Source: Desulforhopalus sp. IMCC35007
Lineage (GTDB): Bacteria > Desulfobacterota > Desulfobulbia > Desulfobulbales > Desulfocapsaceae
Assembly: GCF_005116575.1 (NCBI RefSeq)
Contig: NZ_SWCN01000015.1
Location: forward strand, 88,884 to 152,883
Reading direction: 5' to 3'
Length of the DNA: 64,000 nucleotides
The position numbers and the translations under genes are program-made. Positions 9,250 through 17,298 of the stretch are shown here, one piece after another (the stretch's first letter is position 1; every line of letters starts with the position of its first letter). Under the pieces are notes generated by a model. It had not been told where the DNA came from. It worked only from the letters and a program-made list of their open reading frames with translations, and did no database searches.

Positions 9250-10167
9250 TCAGAGCGGGCCGCGCAGTTGCCAGACGGGATTGGGCTGCCCGGAGGTGTT
9301 GTTGAGGTAGTGGGATTCCTTCTTGCCCTCGAAATAGAACAGACCGATGCGGCCCGGCTCCAGGGTGGTGATCCGGTGAACGGTGCCAGCGGCGTTGTCT
9401 TCCGCCTGGCTCTGGGTGTCGAAGCCCAGACCGCTCGCGGCCAGATAGAGGGCGTGCTCGGCCTGGGGCGCTTCCGTTTCTGGCGCTCCCTCGAACGTCA
9501 GGTAATGGCCGTGGTTGTCACCCGGATCGCTGACGATCCACTTGCCGTTGCGGTCCTGATAGGCTCCCTCGATGTAGGCGACTTCGTATTCCCCGGCTGG
9601 CCAGATGAAGGAATCATCTGGATCGGGGCTCATCTCGGCTGCGTCGAACCAGAGCAGATTGAACAGCGAGCGCACGTCCGGCGACAGGCGCACGCTGCGC
9701 ACCGGCGGCGGCTCAGGCTCGGGTTCCGGCTGGGGATAGCTGGGCGCGGGATTGTTCGGGTCTTCTCTGTAGAAGGGATAGACCAGGTTGCCGTCCACCT
9801 GGCTCTGGATCACCCGGTAGGCGATATGCACCAGCAGCAGGTTTCCGTCGATGTTCAGCGGCCGGTCGTCGAAGCGCACCTCCGTGATGATCACCCGCTT
9901 TTCCCAGCGCTTGATGGCGTCGATCACGTAATGGCGCAGCAGGCCCTTGAGCACCTCGTCGTTCTGTTCGAACACCAGATCCTTCAGCCGGGAGCCAAAC
10001 TCCGGATTCATGAAACGTTCGCCGATCCGGGTGCCGAGGATCTGCAGGATGCTTTCGCGGATATGCTCGTGCTCCCGCGAGGTGGCGGTCGAGATCTGGG
10101 TGCCGCCGGATACCGACTGAAACCGGAACGGGTAGCGCAATCCCTTGCCGAGGAAATCGTAGCTCAT
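9250..10167 (-). CDS. gp25/GpW-like baseplate wedge protein with C-terminal extension
   Basis: The start is the ATG at 10167, whose first bases overlap the stop of the preceding gene (ATGA). The 305-aa protein begins MSYDFLGKGLRYPFRF and carries ISTATSREHEHIRESI, then LGTRIGERFMNPEFGSRL, the classic gp25/GPW signature, in residues 1-110. A proline-glutamate linker near residue 155 (PQPEPEPEPPPV) leads into a C-terminal domain of about 150 residues with no clear family. gp25 closes the baseplate around the tube and starts sheath assembly. The extension is unusual, since gp25 proteins are normally about 130 aa. Confidence 0.85.
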   Translation of the reverse strand: MSYDFLGKGLRYPFRFQSVSGGTQISTATSREHEHIRESILQILGTRIGERFMNPEFGSRLKDLVFEQNDEVLKGLLRHYVIDAIKRWEKRVIITEVRFDDRPLNIDGNLLLVHIAYRVIQSQVDGNLVYPFYREDPNNPAPSYPQPEPEPEPPPVRSVRLSPDVRSLFNLLWFDAAEMSPDPDDSFIWPAGEYEVAYIEGAYQDRNGKWIVSDPGDNHGHYLTFEGAPETEAPQAEHALYLAASGLGFDTQSQAEDNAAGTVHRITTLEPGRIGLFYFEGKKESHYLNNTSGQPNPVWQLRGPL

Positions 10168-11057
10168 CAGGTACGCTCCTCGCAGTCGATGCCGCACTGT
10201 CCCGAGCAGCCATTTTCCGGTGCGTCGTCGTCGATAGGTTCTCCCTGGAACCGGATCACCAGATCCAGTCCGCTCTTGAGCCCCAGATGGATGGTGCCGT
10301 CCGCCTCGATCAGCCCACCGTGGCCGGACTGGCCGCACTGGAATCCCTTGGCTCCGCCGGAGAGTAGACGGGCAGCGATGGTTTCGCCGATGCCCTCGAT
10401 GCGGCCGATACCGATGATGTCGATAGGTCCGGCCGGGTTGATCAGGGTGATGAAACGCTTCCGGTGATCGACGTCGAGGCGGATGCCCTCGGGTAGATCC
10501 ACCGCGAAGCGTTCCGCGCCCATGGCGGTCGGCTCGATTCCGGCAGGCAGTCCGCTGATACCGGCTGCCTCCTGGGTCGAGCGCAGATAGGACTCGACCA
10601 GGGTGTAAAGGCGTCCCGGGGCGACCTCGGTGGCCGTGCCGGGTCCGGGGGTGATGACCTGCTGTTCTCCTCCGTCGATAACGCAGATGCGCTGGTCGTC
10701 CGTGGTCCGCAGGATCATGCCGTCCGGCAAGGTGAAGAGCCGGTTGCCATCCGGCAGATCCCGGGGTTCGGTGCCCACAGGCAGTTCGACAAAGGGATAA
10801 AAATCGGGCTCCGGCTCGATCTGTACCTGTTCCAGGTACTCCTGGGTCCTGGCCTGCTGGGCCTCAAGATAGGCCTGGGCCTGGCCACGCATCGCCTCCG
10901 AGGCGGCGTGACTGGCCTCCAGCAGCGTGCGGATGCCGGAAAGCTCCTCACGGATGCCGGACAGGTGATCGCAGAGCGCCCGTAGCACATACTGCTGTTC
11001 TCCGGAATCGGTCTGTTCGATGGTGGCCTGCAAGTCGGCGGGTTCTTCGGAAATCAT
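10167..11057 (-). CDS. Hypothetical baseplate-operon protein, 296 aa
   Basis: The start at 11057 has GGAGG upstream. The N-terminal 80 residues form a coiled coil (LCDHLSGIREELSGIRTLLE, then AQAYLEAQQARTQEYLEQ). The centre is beta-rich (LPDGNRLFTLPDGMILRTTD). A cysteine cluster (CGQSGHG, then CSGQCGIDCEE) ends the protein and could bind metal. It lies between the Ig-like protein and gp25 in the operon that starts at 16182-16214. The combination suggests a trimeric spike or fibre adaptor, but I recognise no family. Confidence 0.6.
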   Translation of the reverse strand: MISEEPADLQATIEQTDSGEQQYVLRALCDHLSGIREELSGIRTLLEASHAASEAMRGQAQAYLEAQQARTQEYLEQVQIEPEPDFYPFVELPVGTEPRDLPDGNRLFTLPDGMILRTTDDQRICVIDGGEQQVITPGPGTATEVAPGRLYTLVESYLRSTQEAAGISGLPAGIEPTAMGAERFAVDLPEGIRLDVDHRKRFITLINPAGPIDIIGIGRIEGIGETIAARLLSGGAKGFQCGQSGHGGLIEADGTIHLGLKSGLDLVIRFQGEPIDDDAPENGCSGQCGIDCEERT

Positions 11058-11069
11058 GGACAGCCTCCG

Positions 11070-12080
11070 TTACATGCCGACGTTGGCGGGTTGGGATTGA
11101 TAGCTCATGGCGTTGACCGGCGTCACTGTCCCGGTCGTGCCGTCGATTTCGAAGACAGTCCAGACCGTGCCCGGGGCGTTGGGAACGGTAAAGGTCTGCT
11201 CACGGCCATCGCTCAGGAATACCTTCACCGATGCTCCGGACTGCGCCAGGCCGGTACTCGGATTGGCGTTGCGGTTGGTGTAGTCGTGGACCGCGTAACG
11301 GTAGACGCCGGGGATGAGCCGATGGATGGTGATGGTCTCCGGCCCGTAGGAACTGGTGTCGTCCACGTCCAATTCCGCCGCCTCGTTTTCGATGGTGTGG
11401 GAATAGAACACATGGAAGCGGTCGCCCGATGGCGTCGGTCCGGTGAGATGGGAATCAAGATCCCGGGGGTTGAGCCCCCACTGCAACACGATGCGGGCGA
11501 CCTGGCCGTCGAGTTCGGGCGAGAGAACGATCTGGATGTCGCCGGAGGTGTTGGGGTCGGCGTTCACCCAGCCATGCCAGGCGATGTATCCCGGCGCGGT
11601 GACCTCCACGTAATAGAATCCCTCGGGCACGGACAGCTCGAACCTGCCATAGGCGTTGGCAAAGGTCTGGAACGCCGCCGGGCCGGTTTCCGAGCGGCGG
11701 AATTCGATCAGCGCGTTGCCGACACCGCTGGTGTTGAGGGCGTTGACCACCATGCCGCTGAGGAAGACCGATGCTCCGCTGGCAAAGTCCGGATGGTCGG
11801 CGAACCAGGACGGATCGCGAACCTCCACCAGTACATGACGGAGGCTGTCCCGGACCGAGGATCGCCAGACCATGAGCACGGCATTGCCGATGGTCCAGCC
11901 GCAGCGAACGACACCGTCCGGCCCGATCTCCGCGACCTCCGGGTTGCTGGAGGCAAAGACCGGGGCGTCCACGTCGCCGCGCAGGGAGAGCGGAACCCGT
12001 TGCTCGAACTCGCCAGCGGAGAGCCGAATGGAGCGAGGCTGTACCTCCCAGTGGTTATAGGCTGACGCGGTATCCGTCAT
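11070..12080 (-). CDS. Ig-like/PEGA-type surface protein with YfaP-like C-terminus
   Basis: The chosen start is the ATG at 12080 (MTDTASAYNHWEVQ), which overlaps the stop of the preceding gene; the frame is open further upstream without a ribosome binding site. Residues 1-80 look like a bacterial Ig-like domain (APVFASSNPEVAEIGPDGVV). Residues 120-200 look like a carboxypeptidase-regulatory fold (NAYGRFELSVPEGFYYVEV). The C-terminal part (LQWGLNPRDLDSHLTGP, then FYSH) matches the YfaP-type pattern. Such modules decorate tails and bind carbohydrate or surface protein. A receptor-contact role is inferred. Confidence 0.65.
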   Translation of the reverse strand: MTDTASAYNHWEVQPRSIRLSAGEFEQRVPLSLRGDVDAPVFASSNPEVAEIGPDGVVRCGWTIGNAVLMVWRSSVRDSLRHVLVEVRDPSWFADHPDFASGASVFLSGMVVNALNTSGVGNALIEFRRSETGPAAFQTFANAYGRFELSVPEGFYYVEVTAPGYIAWHGWVNADPNTSGDIQIVLSPELDGQVARIVLQWGLNPRDLDSHLTGPTPSGDRFHVFYSHTIENEAAELDVDDTSSYGPETITIHRLIPGVYRYAVHDYTNRNANPSTGLAQSGASVKVFLSDGREQTFTVPNAPGTVWTVFEIDGTTGTVTPVNAMSYQSQPANVGM

Positions 12081-12385
12081 GAAGGAACCTCCACCGGTGC
12101 GGAGACGCCGCCGCCATAGACCTCGACCTGGACGTGACGCAGGCTGAGCCGCTCGGGCGAATCCCAGACCAGGATCATGGCCGCCCCGGGAACGAAGCCG
12201 CACTCGACATTGCCGTCCTCATCGACACTGGCCACGTCGGGATTGGACGATTCGAACACCGGCGCTTCGGGTAGACCACGGATCGAGAGCGGAATGCGCT
12301 GGACGAATGGGGATCGCGAGACCCGGATCAGTTTCGGGAAGACATCCCAGTATTGCGGTTCCTGCGGCTGTTCGAGATTGTTCAT
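12077..12385 (-). CDS. Small Ig-like (BIG2-type) phage protein, 102 aa
   Basis: The 102-aa protein shares its whole layout with the first domain of the next gene: PLSIRGLPEAPVFESSNPDV here and PLSLRGDVDAPVFASSNPEV there. The pair therefore looks like a tandem duplication of one Ig-like domain, one copy free and one fused. Stop and start overlap (ATGA). It is probably a virion surface decoration, inferred from domain type and operon. Confidence 0.65.
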   Translation of the reverse strand: MNNLEQPQEPQYWDVFPKLIRVSRSPFVQRIPLSIRGLPEAPVFESSNPDVASVDEDGNVECGFVPGAAMILVWDSPERLSLRHVQVEVYGGGVSAPVEVPS

Positions 12386-12395
12386 GGCGGCCCCC

Positions 12396-12659
12396 TCAGT
12401 TGTCGATGGTGTCGGGACTGCCGGTGACGATGATGGCTCCGCAGGCGGTGATGTCGCCGATGCGGGCGTTGGGCAATCCTTCGGTGATGGTGTCGAAGCT
12501 GCCGGTCACAATGGGCGTCACGCCATGCCCAGGGATGGGACAGACGTGCAGATCACCCATGCGGGCGACCGGCATGCCGTTGTCCAGCGTCCGGCTCGCC
12601 CCGGTGATGATGACGCCGCCGTGACTGCTGATGTCGCCGAGTCGCGCCTGGGAGCTCAT
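12396..12659 (-). CDS. PAAR-like spike tip protein
   Basis: The ATG at 12659 (MSSQARLGDISSHGG) gives 87 aa, the usual size of a PAAR protein. Repeats of G-D-x-x with paired glycines (ARLGDISSHGGVI, ARMGDLHVCPIPGHG, ARIGDITACGAI) form the PAAR cone. Histidines and cysteines are placed to bind the tip metal ion. PAAR proteins cap the gpV/VgrG spike and pierce the cell envelope. It lies two genes downstream of the spike gene, as expected. The frame is also open to 12959, but those codons overlap the preceding gene. Confidence 0.85.
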   Translation of the reverse strand: MSSQARLGDISSHGGVIITGASRTLDNGMPVARMGDLHVCPIPGHGVTPIVTGSFDTITEGLPNARIGDITACGAIIVTGSPDTIDN

Positions 12660-13030
12660 GGGTTCACCTTCAGCAACAGATGGATCAGAAAGCCGACGAG
12701 TCCGCCGATGGTGCTGCCGATGGTCAATACTAGGCCGACGATCTTCCACATGGTCTCGGTCCCCATCTTGGAGCCGACCCGGGCATGCAGCCGGTCGATC
12801 TCCTCGGCGTGCCGGTGCAGATCGGAATAGATCGAGCGGACCAGCACCTCGACGTTTTCCTTGTCCGATCTCTTCTCGATTTCGCGCTCGATCTTCTCGA
12901 GACGATCCTGGATTTCCCGGCGGTGACTTTCGAGGATGCTGCGGAATTCCTCCCGCCAATGATCGAAGGTCCGGGCCAGCAATTCCTCGCTGGCCGAAAG
13001 TCCGGAGGGCGTTGTTGTTCTTTCTCCCAT
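12656..13030 (-). CDS. Coiled-coil protein with one C-terminal membrane segment
   Basis: The 124-aa protein has an acidic/basic coiled coil (residues 20-85, e.g. HRREIQDRLEKIEREIEKRS) and one hydrophobic segment near the C-terminus (MWKIVGLVLTIGSTIGGLVG). It overlaps the PAAR gene by 4 nt. A single-span protein among spike genes next to an M15 peptidase could be a holin, a spanin-like lysis protein or a spike chaperone. No sequence evidence decides between these. Confidence 0.6.
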   Translation of the reverse strand: MGERTTTPSGLSASEELLARTFDHWREEFRSILESHRREIQDRLEKIEREIEKRSDKENVEVLVRSIYSDLHRHAEEIDRLHARVGSKMGTETMWKIVGLVLTIGSTIGGLVGFLIHLLLKVNP

Positions 13031-13042
13031 GCGATGCTTCCT

Positions 13043-14092
13043 TCAGGTGTTGATCAAGACAGTGTTCGTCGAGCGAATGATGATGTTTCCGGCCACCCCA
13101 TCCATGAACACGAGGCTGCCGGACTTGTCGGTGGCGCTGATGCTCTCCTGACCGGGCGTGGCGTTCATGCGCACCACCTGACCGGCCTTGTCGGTGAGCC
13201 GGATCTGTTCGGCGGCGGCGGTGGAATCGACGAGAATTTCCTGAGTGCCGTTGAGTCCCCAGATGTGAACCTTCTCCCGGCCCTTAGTGGTATCGATGAG
13301 GATCTTCTGCCAGCGGGAGCGGCCCTTGTCGCACGAGAGGATGTGGACCTTCTCCTTGTCCTGCCAGGCTTCGAGGATCACCTGCTGGCGACAGAGGTCG
13401 GTGAGCTGGATGCGGGCGCGGGAGCCGACGATCTGCGAGGCGATGTCGAGCTGGTCGCCTTTCTCGGCGTCCTTCGTGCCGCGCCGCAGGGCGTTGCCGC
13501 TCTGCATTTCCGGCTTCACCTTCCCTTCCATGGTGAGGATCTGTCCGGCGCGGTCGATGATCCGCAGCAGCTCGTCGCCGTCGCGGTCATCGGCCAGGAT
13601 GGTGTGGCCGGTTTCGGTCTTGAGCAGGACCTTCAGGCGCGGGCAGTAATACGGCGGATGGCCGTGGTACTTCTTGTGTTCGAGATCGTCATGCCGGTTG
13701 GCCTGATGCTCGACCTTGTCCTCGCAGTCATGGCAGAAGGCATTCGCGCAGGTGCGCTTGGATTCCTCGGGCTGCTCGCCGGGATTGCTCCTGGCCAACC
13801 AGACCCCGATCCAGATCGGATACTGAACGACGCCGCCCTCGAACTCGGCCCAGACCGAAGCTCCTTCCTCGGGGATCAGGAACATGCCGGTGTCATCGTT
13901 GCCGCCGTAGGGAAAACAGGGCGCGGCCCATTCGGACCAGTTCTCCCGCCCGCTGCCGAGCACGGCGGGGATTTCCAGGCGGACCCGGCCGAGGCGTTCG
14001 GGGTCGTTGTTGTCGCGCACGAAGGCCCGGTACTTGCCGTACCAGCGGTTGCGGTAGCGCTCTTCGGATTGACGGTCGCGGGTTTCAAGCAT
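13043..14092 (-). CDS. Baseplate spike protein V (gp5/VgrG OB-fold family)
   Basis: The 349-aa protein has an OB-fold N-terminus (YRAFVRDNNDPERLGRVRLE, then WSEWAAPCFPYGG, then GASVWAEFEGGVVQYPIWIG), the standard gp5/VgrG/gpV pattern. The C-terminal half consists of short beta repeats, each starting with residues like 'ILID', 'VHIWG' and 'IRLTDKAGQVV', which would form the triple beta-helix needle. A cluster CANAFCHDCEDK with nearby histidines (residues 115-150) is an unusual metal-binding insertion between the two parts. It pairs with the PAAR tip and the gpD hub. Confidence 0.85.
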   Translation of the reverse strand: MLETRDRQSEERYRNRWYGKYRAFVRDNNDPERLGRVRLEIPAVLGSGRENWSEWAAPCFPYGGNDDTGMFLIPEEGASVWAEFEGGVVQYPIWIGVWLARSNPGEQPEESKRTCANAFCHDCEDKVEHQANRHDDLEHKKYHGHPPYYCPRLKVLLKTETGHTILADDRDGDELLRIIDRAGQILTMEGKVKPEMQSGNALRRGTKDAEKGDQLDIASQIVGSRARIQLTDLCRQQVILEAWQDKEKVHILSCDKGRSRWQKILIDTTKGREKVHIWGLNGTQEILVDSTAAAEQIRLTDKAGQVVRMNATPGQESISATDKSGSLVFMDGVAGNIIIRSTNTVLINT

Positions 14093-14504
14093 GCTCCGCC
14101 TCCCGCTTTCGACTGGCGTCCCAGGCCAGCCAGCCGCCCAGGCGAACCGCCCAATACATGAGCTGGCGTTTCCACAGGGGCACGCCCAGGGCCGCCATCA
14201 GTTCGAGAAAGAGGCGGTCGGCCGCAAGCCGCGAGACCTTGCCGGTGTGGTAGAGGTAGTCGTGAACGACGGCCGCCGGGGAATATCGTCCCCAAGGCGG
14301 CACCACGCGCCAGAACAGGCGCGGCACCGAGGCGAAGTCGGTCTCGAACCCGGCGGGCACTTCGATGATGCGGCCAGCGCCGGTGCGGACACGGAACGGC
14401 TGGGTCAGCCTCGCGGTCATTCCATTGGGCAGGATCTCCACCCGAAGAGGCCCGGACAGTCCCAGCGCGGTGCCCGAAAACAGGGTCTTGGTTTCGGCGC
14501 TCAT
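14085..14504 (-). CDS. DUF1353 family protein
   Basis: The start at 14504 (MSAETKTLFSG) overlaps the end of the M15 peptidase gene by 4 nt. The 139-aa protein carries the DUF1353 signature FETDFASVPRLFW, followed by AAVVHDYLYHTG and a C-terminal hydrophobic helix. DUF1353 proteins are common in phages beside lysis and tail genes. Their biochemical role is unknown, though the conserved Asp/His pair suggests a metal site. Identification of the family is firm; function is open. Confidence 0.8.
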   Translation of the reverse strand: MSAETKTLFSGTALGLSGPLRVEILPNGMTARLTQPFRVRTGAGRIIEVPAGFETDFASVPRLFWRVVPPWGRYSPAAVVHDYLYHTGKVSRLAADRLFLELMAALGVPLWKRQLMYWAVRLGGWLAWDASRKREAEHA

Positions 14505-14875
14505 GACCGCCACCTCGCCTTGCCCGACTGTCGCACGTCGAGATGGACCCAGGAGGCGTAGACGCCGATGCCGCCCTCGCTGAAGAGCGGAATCTCCTCG
14601 GCGATGACTGCCAGTTCCTCGGGCGAAACGCCTGCGGGACAAATCACGTCGGCAGCCATGCCCAGCGTGTGGAAACTCTGCTCCGCGCCGCCCACCGCCT
14701 TGTTGTGCCTGTTGCAGCGAAAGCCGCTGGTGATGGACAGCGGTTTGCCGATGTGGTCGCGCAGCGTCTGCAGGGAGTCGACCAGGTCGGGATGGACCGC
14801 AGCCGAATGGCCGCAGCAGTTCGTGCCTTTGCAGGCGAATTCCGAACGGTTGAAATTCTTGCTGAGATCACCCAT
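14501..14875 (-). CDS. M15 family peptidase (endolysin or tail-associated murein hydrolase)
   Basis: The 124-aa protein has the D-Ala-D-Ala carboxypeptidase M15 layout: ITSGFRCNRHNKAVGG, then the metal-binding SFHTLGMAADV, then WVHLDVR. Zinc ligands would be His and Asp of the first motif and the His of WVHLD. It is the size of a free M15 endolysin with no wall-binding domain. It cuts peptide stems of peptidoglycan. It sits between gpD and DUF1353 within the tail operon, so it may serve entry, lysis or both. It overlaps the gpD stop by 8 nt. Confidence 0.85.
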   Translation of the reverse strand: MGDLSKNFNRSEFACKGTNCCGHSAAVHPDLVDSLQTLRDHIGKPLSITSGFRCNRHNKAVGGAEQSFHTLGMAADVICPAGVSPEELAVIAEEIPLFSEGGIGVYASWVHLDVRQSGKARWRS

Positions 14876-16151
14876 TGCCGCCTCCTTGTGTGACCGCGCC
14901 GGAGTCCGCGTCGATGGTCACCATGGCTGGCGGCTCGTTTTGCGGCGTGGGCGGGGCCTCCTTGTCGTTGGGTTTGCCCTGGGACTCGGCGGACTTGTCG
15001 CCCGCGCCCTTGCCGAGAGCGTTCTTCTTGAGTTTGAGTTCGCAGAGATAGCCAGCGCCGCTGATGCTGTGGCGCACCGAGTGGCAGTAATAGATGCCGG
15101 AAAACTTCCGTCCCACGCCCTTGATCTCGACGTTCTTCTTGGCGCGTAGCTGGGGAATACCGATGGTGGCCGCGTCCGCCTCGACCTGCCGCAGCTCGGC
15201 CTCGCGGAATTTGCCTTCGGCGCTGTCCTGGGCGGGTTCCTGGCGCGGCTCTTCGTGAAAGCCTTCGGAACGGTCGAAGCTGGGCACGATCTGCCCCGTC
15301 TCCTGTTCCTTGAAGCTGCCTTCGCCGGTGTTGCCGTCGACCAGATAAGTCTGCTTGCCCAGGGCCGTCCGCTCGGGCGTACTGGCGTTGTTGGCCTTGT
15401 GCTCGACCACGTCCTTCTTGCGCGGATCGATGCCGACCGTCTTGGTCTCGACACCCGCGCCCTTGGCTCCCTGGGATTGGGTGCTGGGGCGGAACGAGCG
15501 CAGCAGGCCCTTGGTGTCGGTGAAATATTCGAGGGTCAGAAGCGGCGTCTGGTCGAGCTCGCGGGGATGGAAATGGAGTTCGTCATCCTGGATGTAGAAG
15601 ACATAGCCGCTCACGCCGTCGCCATCGCGGTCGCGGGCCTTTTCCGCGAGCTCCTTGAGGAACTGGGCGTCCGAGATGTTGCTCTGGGTGACGCGGAGAT
15701 GGGTCCCCTTGGTGGCCGTGACCACCGGGGTGAGGCCGTTGGCGTCGGCAATCTGTTCGGCGATTTCCGAATAGAGGATGCCGGGAGCGGGTTTCTGCCA
15801 GACCTTCTGGTTCTCCTTGCCCGCGAGTTTGAAGCCCTTGTCGTAGGCCTTGATGCGGATGGTCGGATCGCCGTTTTCCGGGAAGTCGTAATCGATGTCT
15901 TTGATGACCGCCTTCTTGCGCGGAGAGAGGTTCCCCACGTAGCCGAAGCGGGCCACGATCTCGTTGCCTTCCTGGAACAGCGGATCGTCGACGAACTGCA
16001 GGTTGCGGTCGGTTACCGACAGTTCGAGGACATCCAGTTCCTCCTCGTTGTCGGTGAAGACGAACGAGGTGATCTCCTGGGTGATGTCCTTCGAGAGGTC
16101 TTGCCCCTCGATCTGAATCAGAAATGTCGGTTTGAAGGTATCCAGATCCAT
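14868..16151 (-). CDS. Tail hub protein gpD (late control D family)
   Basis: The 427-aa protein opens with PTFLIQIEGQDLSKDI and includes SFVFTDNEEELDVLELSV, as in gpD/gp27 hub proteins. The segment YSEIAEQIADANGL followed by QSNISDAQFLKELAEKA is the family core. The final 60 residues are low-complexity (K, P, E, G). The protein forms the trimeric hub that joins tube to spike. It is first in its operon, with the promoter motif 30 nt before its ATG. Confidence 0.88.
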   Translation of the reverse strand: MDLDTFKPTFLIQIEGQDLSKDITQEITSFVFTDNEEELDVLELSVTDRNLQFVDDPLFQEGNEIVARFGYVGNLSPRKKAVIKDIDYDFPENGDPTIRIKAYDKGFKLAGKENQKVWQKPAPGILYSEIAEQIADANGLTPVVTATKGTHLRVTQSNISDAQFLKELAEKARDRDGDGVSGYVFYIQDDELHFHPRELDQTPLLTLEYFTDTKGLLRSFRPSTQSQGAKGAGVETKTVGIDPRKKDVVEHKANNASTPERTALGKQTYLVDGNTGEGSFKEQETGQIVPSFDRSEGFHEEPRQEPAQDSAEGKFREAELRQVEADAATIGIPQLRAKKNVEIKGVGRKFSGIYYCHSVRHSISGAGYLCELKLKKNALGKGAGDKSAESQGKPNDKEAPPTPQNEPPAMVTIDADSGAVTQGGGNG

Positions 16152-16181
16152 GCGTTTCTCCGGTGGTTCGCAGTTCCCTGC

Positions 16182-16214
16182 TTACTTACCGGAAGGCATG
16201 GCGAGGTGTCGGAC
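16182..16214 (-). promoter_or_regulatory. Phage regulon promoter motif, copy 2 (hub and spike operon)
   Basis: Minus-strand GTCCGAC, 15 bp, CCGGTAAGTAA; only the first base departs from consensus. It lies between the LysM gene stop (16218) and gpD, 30 nt before the gpD ATG. Confidence 0.75.
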
Positions 16215-16217
16215 GCT

Positions 16218-16508
16218 TCAGTCGAGCAGGCGCATCTGGACGTGTTCGCGGGAGGGAATGCGCAGCGCCAGACCTGGATCGAGCGCCAATGGAAAAAAGA
16301 GATCGTTGTAGTCGCAGATGATCCACCAGAGCCGGGCGTCGCCCAGATAGCGGTGCGCGAGCAGATCCGGACGGTCGCCCTCGACCACGGTGTGCAGGCG
16401 GTCGTCGTGTCTGGGGGTGGTGTCGATGCGCTGGCGCATGCCGACGGAGGTGCCGTCGCTGTCCCGGTAGAGAATGCTGTGGGCGTAGCGGGAATCACGG
16501 CCGATCAT
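16218..16508 (-). CDS. LysM-type tail protein (gpX-like)
   Basis: The start at 16508 (MIGRDSRYAHSILYRD) follows GGAGGTACGTTC and overlaps the preceding stop (ATGA). The 96-aa protein contains LHTVVEGDRPDLLAHRYLGDARLWWIICDYN, split here as a LysM-like fold, and ends with a typical IPSREHVQMRL. Such small proteins (P2 gpX, Afp7-like) bind the hub in contractile tails. The frame is open much further upstream, but that overlaps two real genes. Confidence 0.8.
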   Translation of the reverse strand: MIGRDSRYAHSILYRDSDGTSVGMRQRIDTTPRHDDRLHTVVEGDRPDLLAHRYLGDARLWWIICDYNDLFFPLALDPGLALRIPSREHVQMRLLD

Positions 16509-16975
16509 GAACGTACCTCCGACCAGTTGATGGAACGGTCCACATATTCTTCGAGGACGATGTCCACCTCGGCCCGTTGCGGCAGCAGGTTGTCCCGGTC
16601 GAACAGGCCGAAGAAACGCGCCTTCACCTGCCGGACGATGCAGGTCACGCCCGGGTAGAGATCGCCGAAGATGAGCAGTACGCGGTGCGGTGCGTTCTTG
16701 AGCATGGTTCCGGCGTGTTCCGGATATTGCAGCGAGCGGAGCCAGTCGACCTTCTGTTTGACCGGCCCCTTGAACAGCTCGACCTTGAAGGCGATCCGGC
16801 GCGGTTCCCCGGCGACGTATTGGTAGCGCGGGTGGCTCATGCCGGGGATCTTGATCGTCGCGTAGTCGGTCGACTTCTCGTCGCTGATGGAGTTGGGGTT
16901 GTACTGGAATTCGAGCCGCTCCCCCGTGTCGGCGTCCACCAGATATCCCTTGATGGGCTGTTGATCCCAGGCCAT
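16505..16975 (-). CDS. Contractile injection system tube protein (CIS_tube family)
   Basis: The 156-aa protein contains GERLEFQYNPNSISDEKSTDY, then PGMSHPRYQYVAGEPRRI, which is the CIS_tube N-terminal signature also found in Afp/PVC-type injection particles. It belongs to the tube-terminating adaptor between tube and hub. It lies between the DUF4406-like gene and the LysM gene, the same order as in many eCIS loci. Family assignment is by recalled motif pattern. Confidence 0.8.
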   Translation of the reverse strand: MAWDQQPIKGYLVDADTGERLEFQYNPNSISDEKSTDYATIKIPGMSHPRYQYVAGEPRRIAFKVELFKGPVKQKVDWLRSLQYPEHAGTMLKNAPHRVLLIFGDLYPGVTCIVRQVKARFFGLFDRDNLLPQRAEVDIVLEEYVDRSINWSEVRS

Positions 16976-16978
16976 TGC

Positions 16979-17290
16979 TTACACCTCGGCGATCTCGAGG
17001 ATCGGCTTGCCCAGTTGTCCGGCCCGGTCGAGTTCCCGCCGCATGCCGTTGGAAATGCCGTTGCCGGTGAACGCCCATACCTCGTCGCAACATTCCATGT
17101 AGGCCAGGCCGCAGGCGATGCCCGTCTCCCGCTGCTCGGAAACACTGTCGTCGGTGAAGGTCGGATACAGCAGATGCGGCGCGAACGGCGCGTGACCGCT
17201 TCTCATAACCCGACGGCAAAGCGCCTCGGCGACCCTGACGTTTCGGGCTATGTCGCCCGCGAACGGGCTGCAGACAAAGATGCGTTTCAT
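16979..17290 (-). CDS. DUF4406/DUF7768-like nucleoside 2-deoxyribosyltransferase-fold protein
   Basis: The ATG at 17290 gives 103 aa beginning MKRIFVCSPFAGDIARNV. Next come APHLLYPTFTDD and DEVWAFTGNGISNGMRRELD, the pattern of small Rossmann-like DUF4406/DUF7768 proteins related to nucleoside deoxyribosyltransferases. It would act on nucleosides or nucleotides rather than as a structural part. Its place inside the tail operon, between tape measure and CIS tube genes, is odd and suggests a passenger gene. Enzymatic activity is not shown. Confidence 0.7.
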   Translation of the reverse strand: MKRIFVCSPFAGDIARNVRVAEALCRRVMRSGHAPFAPHLLYPTFTDDSVSEQRETGIACGLAYMECCDEVWAFTGNGISNGMRRELDRAGQLGKPILEIAEV

Positions 17291-17298
17291 CGGTCCTC

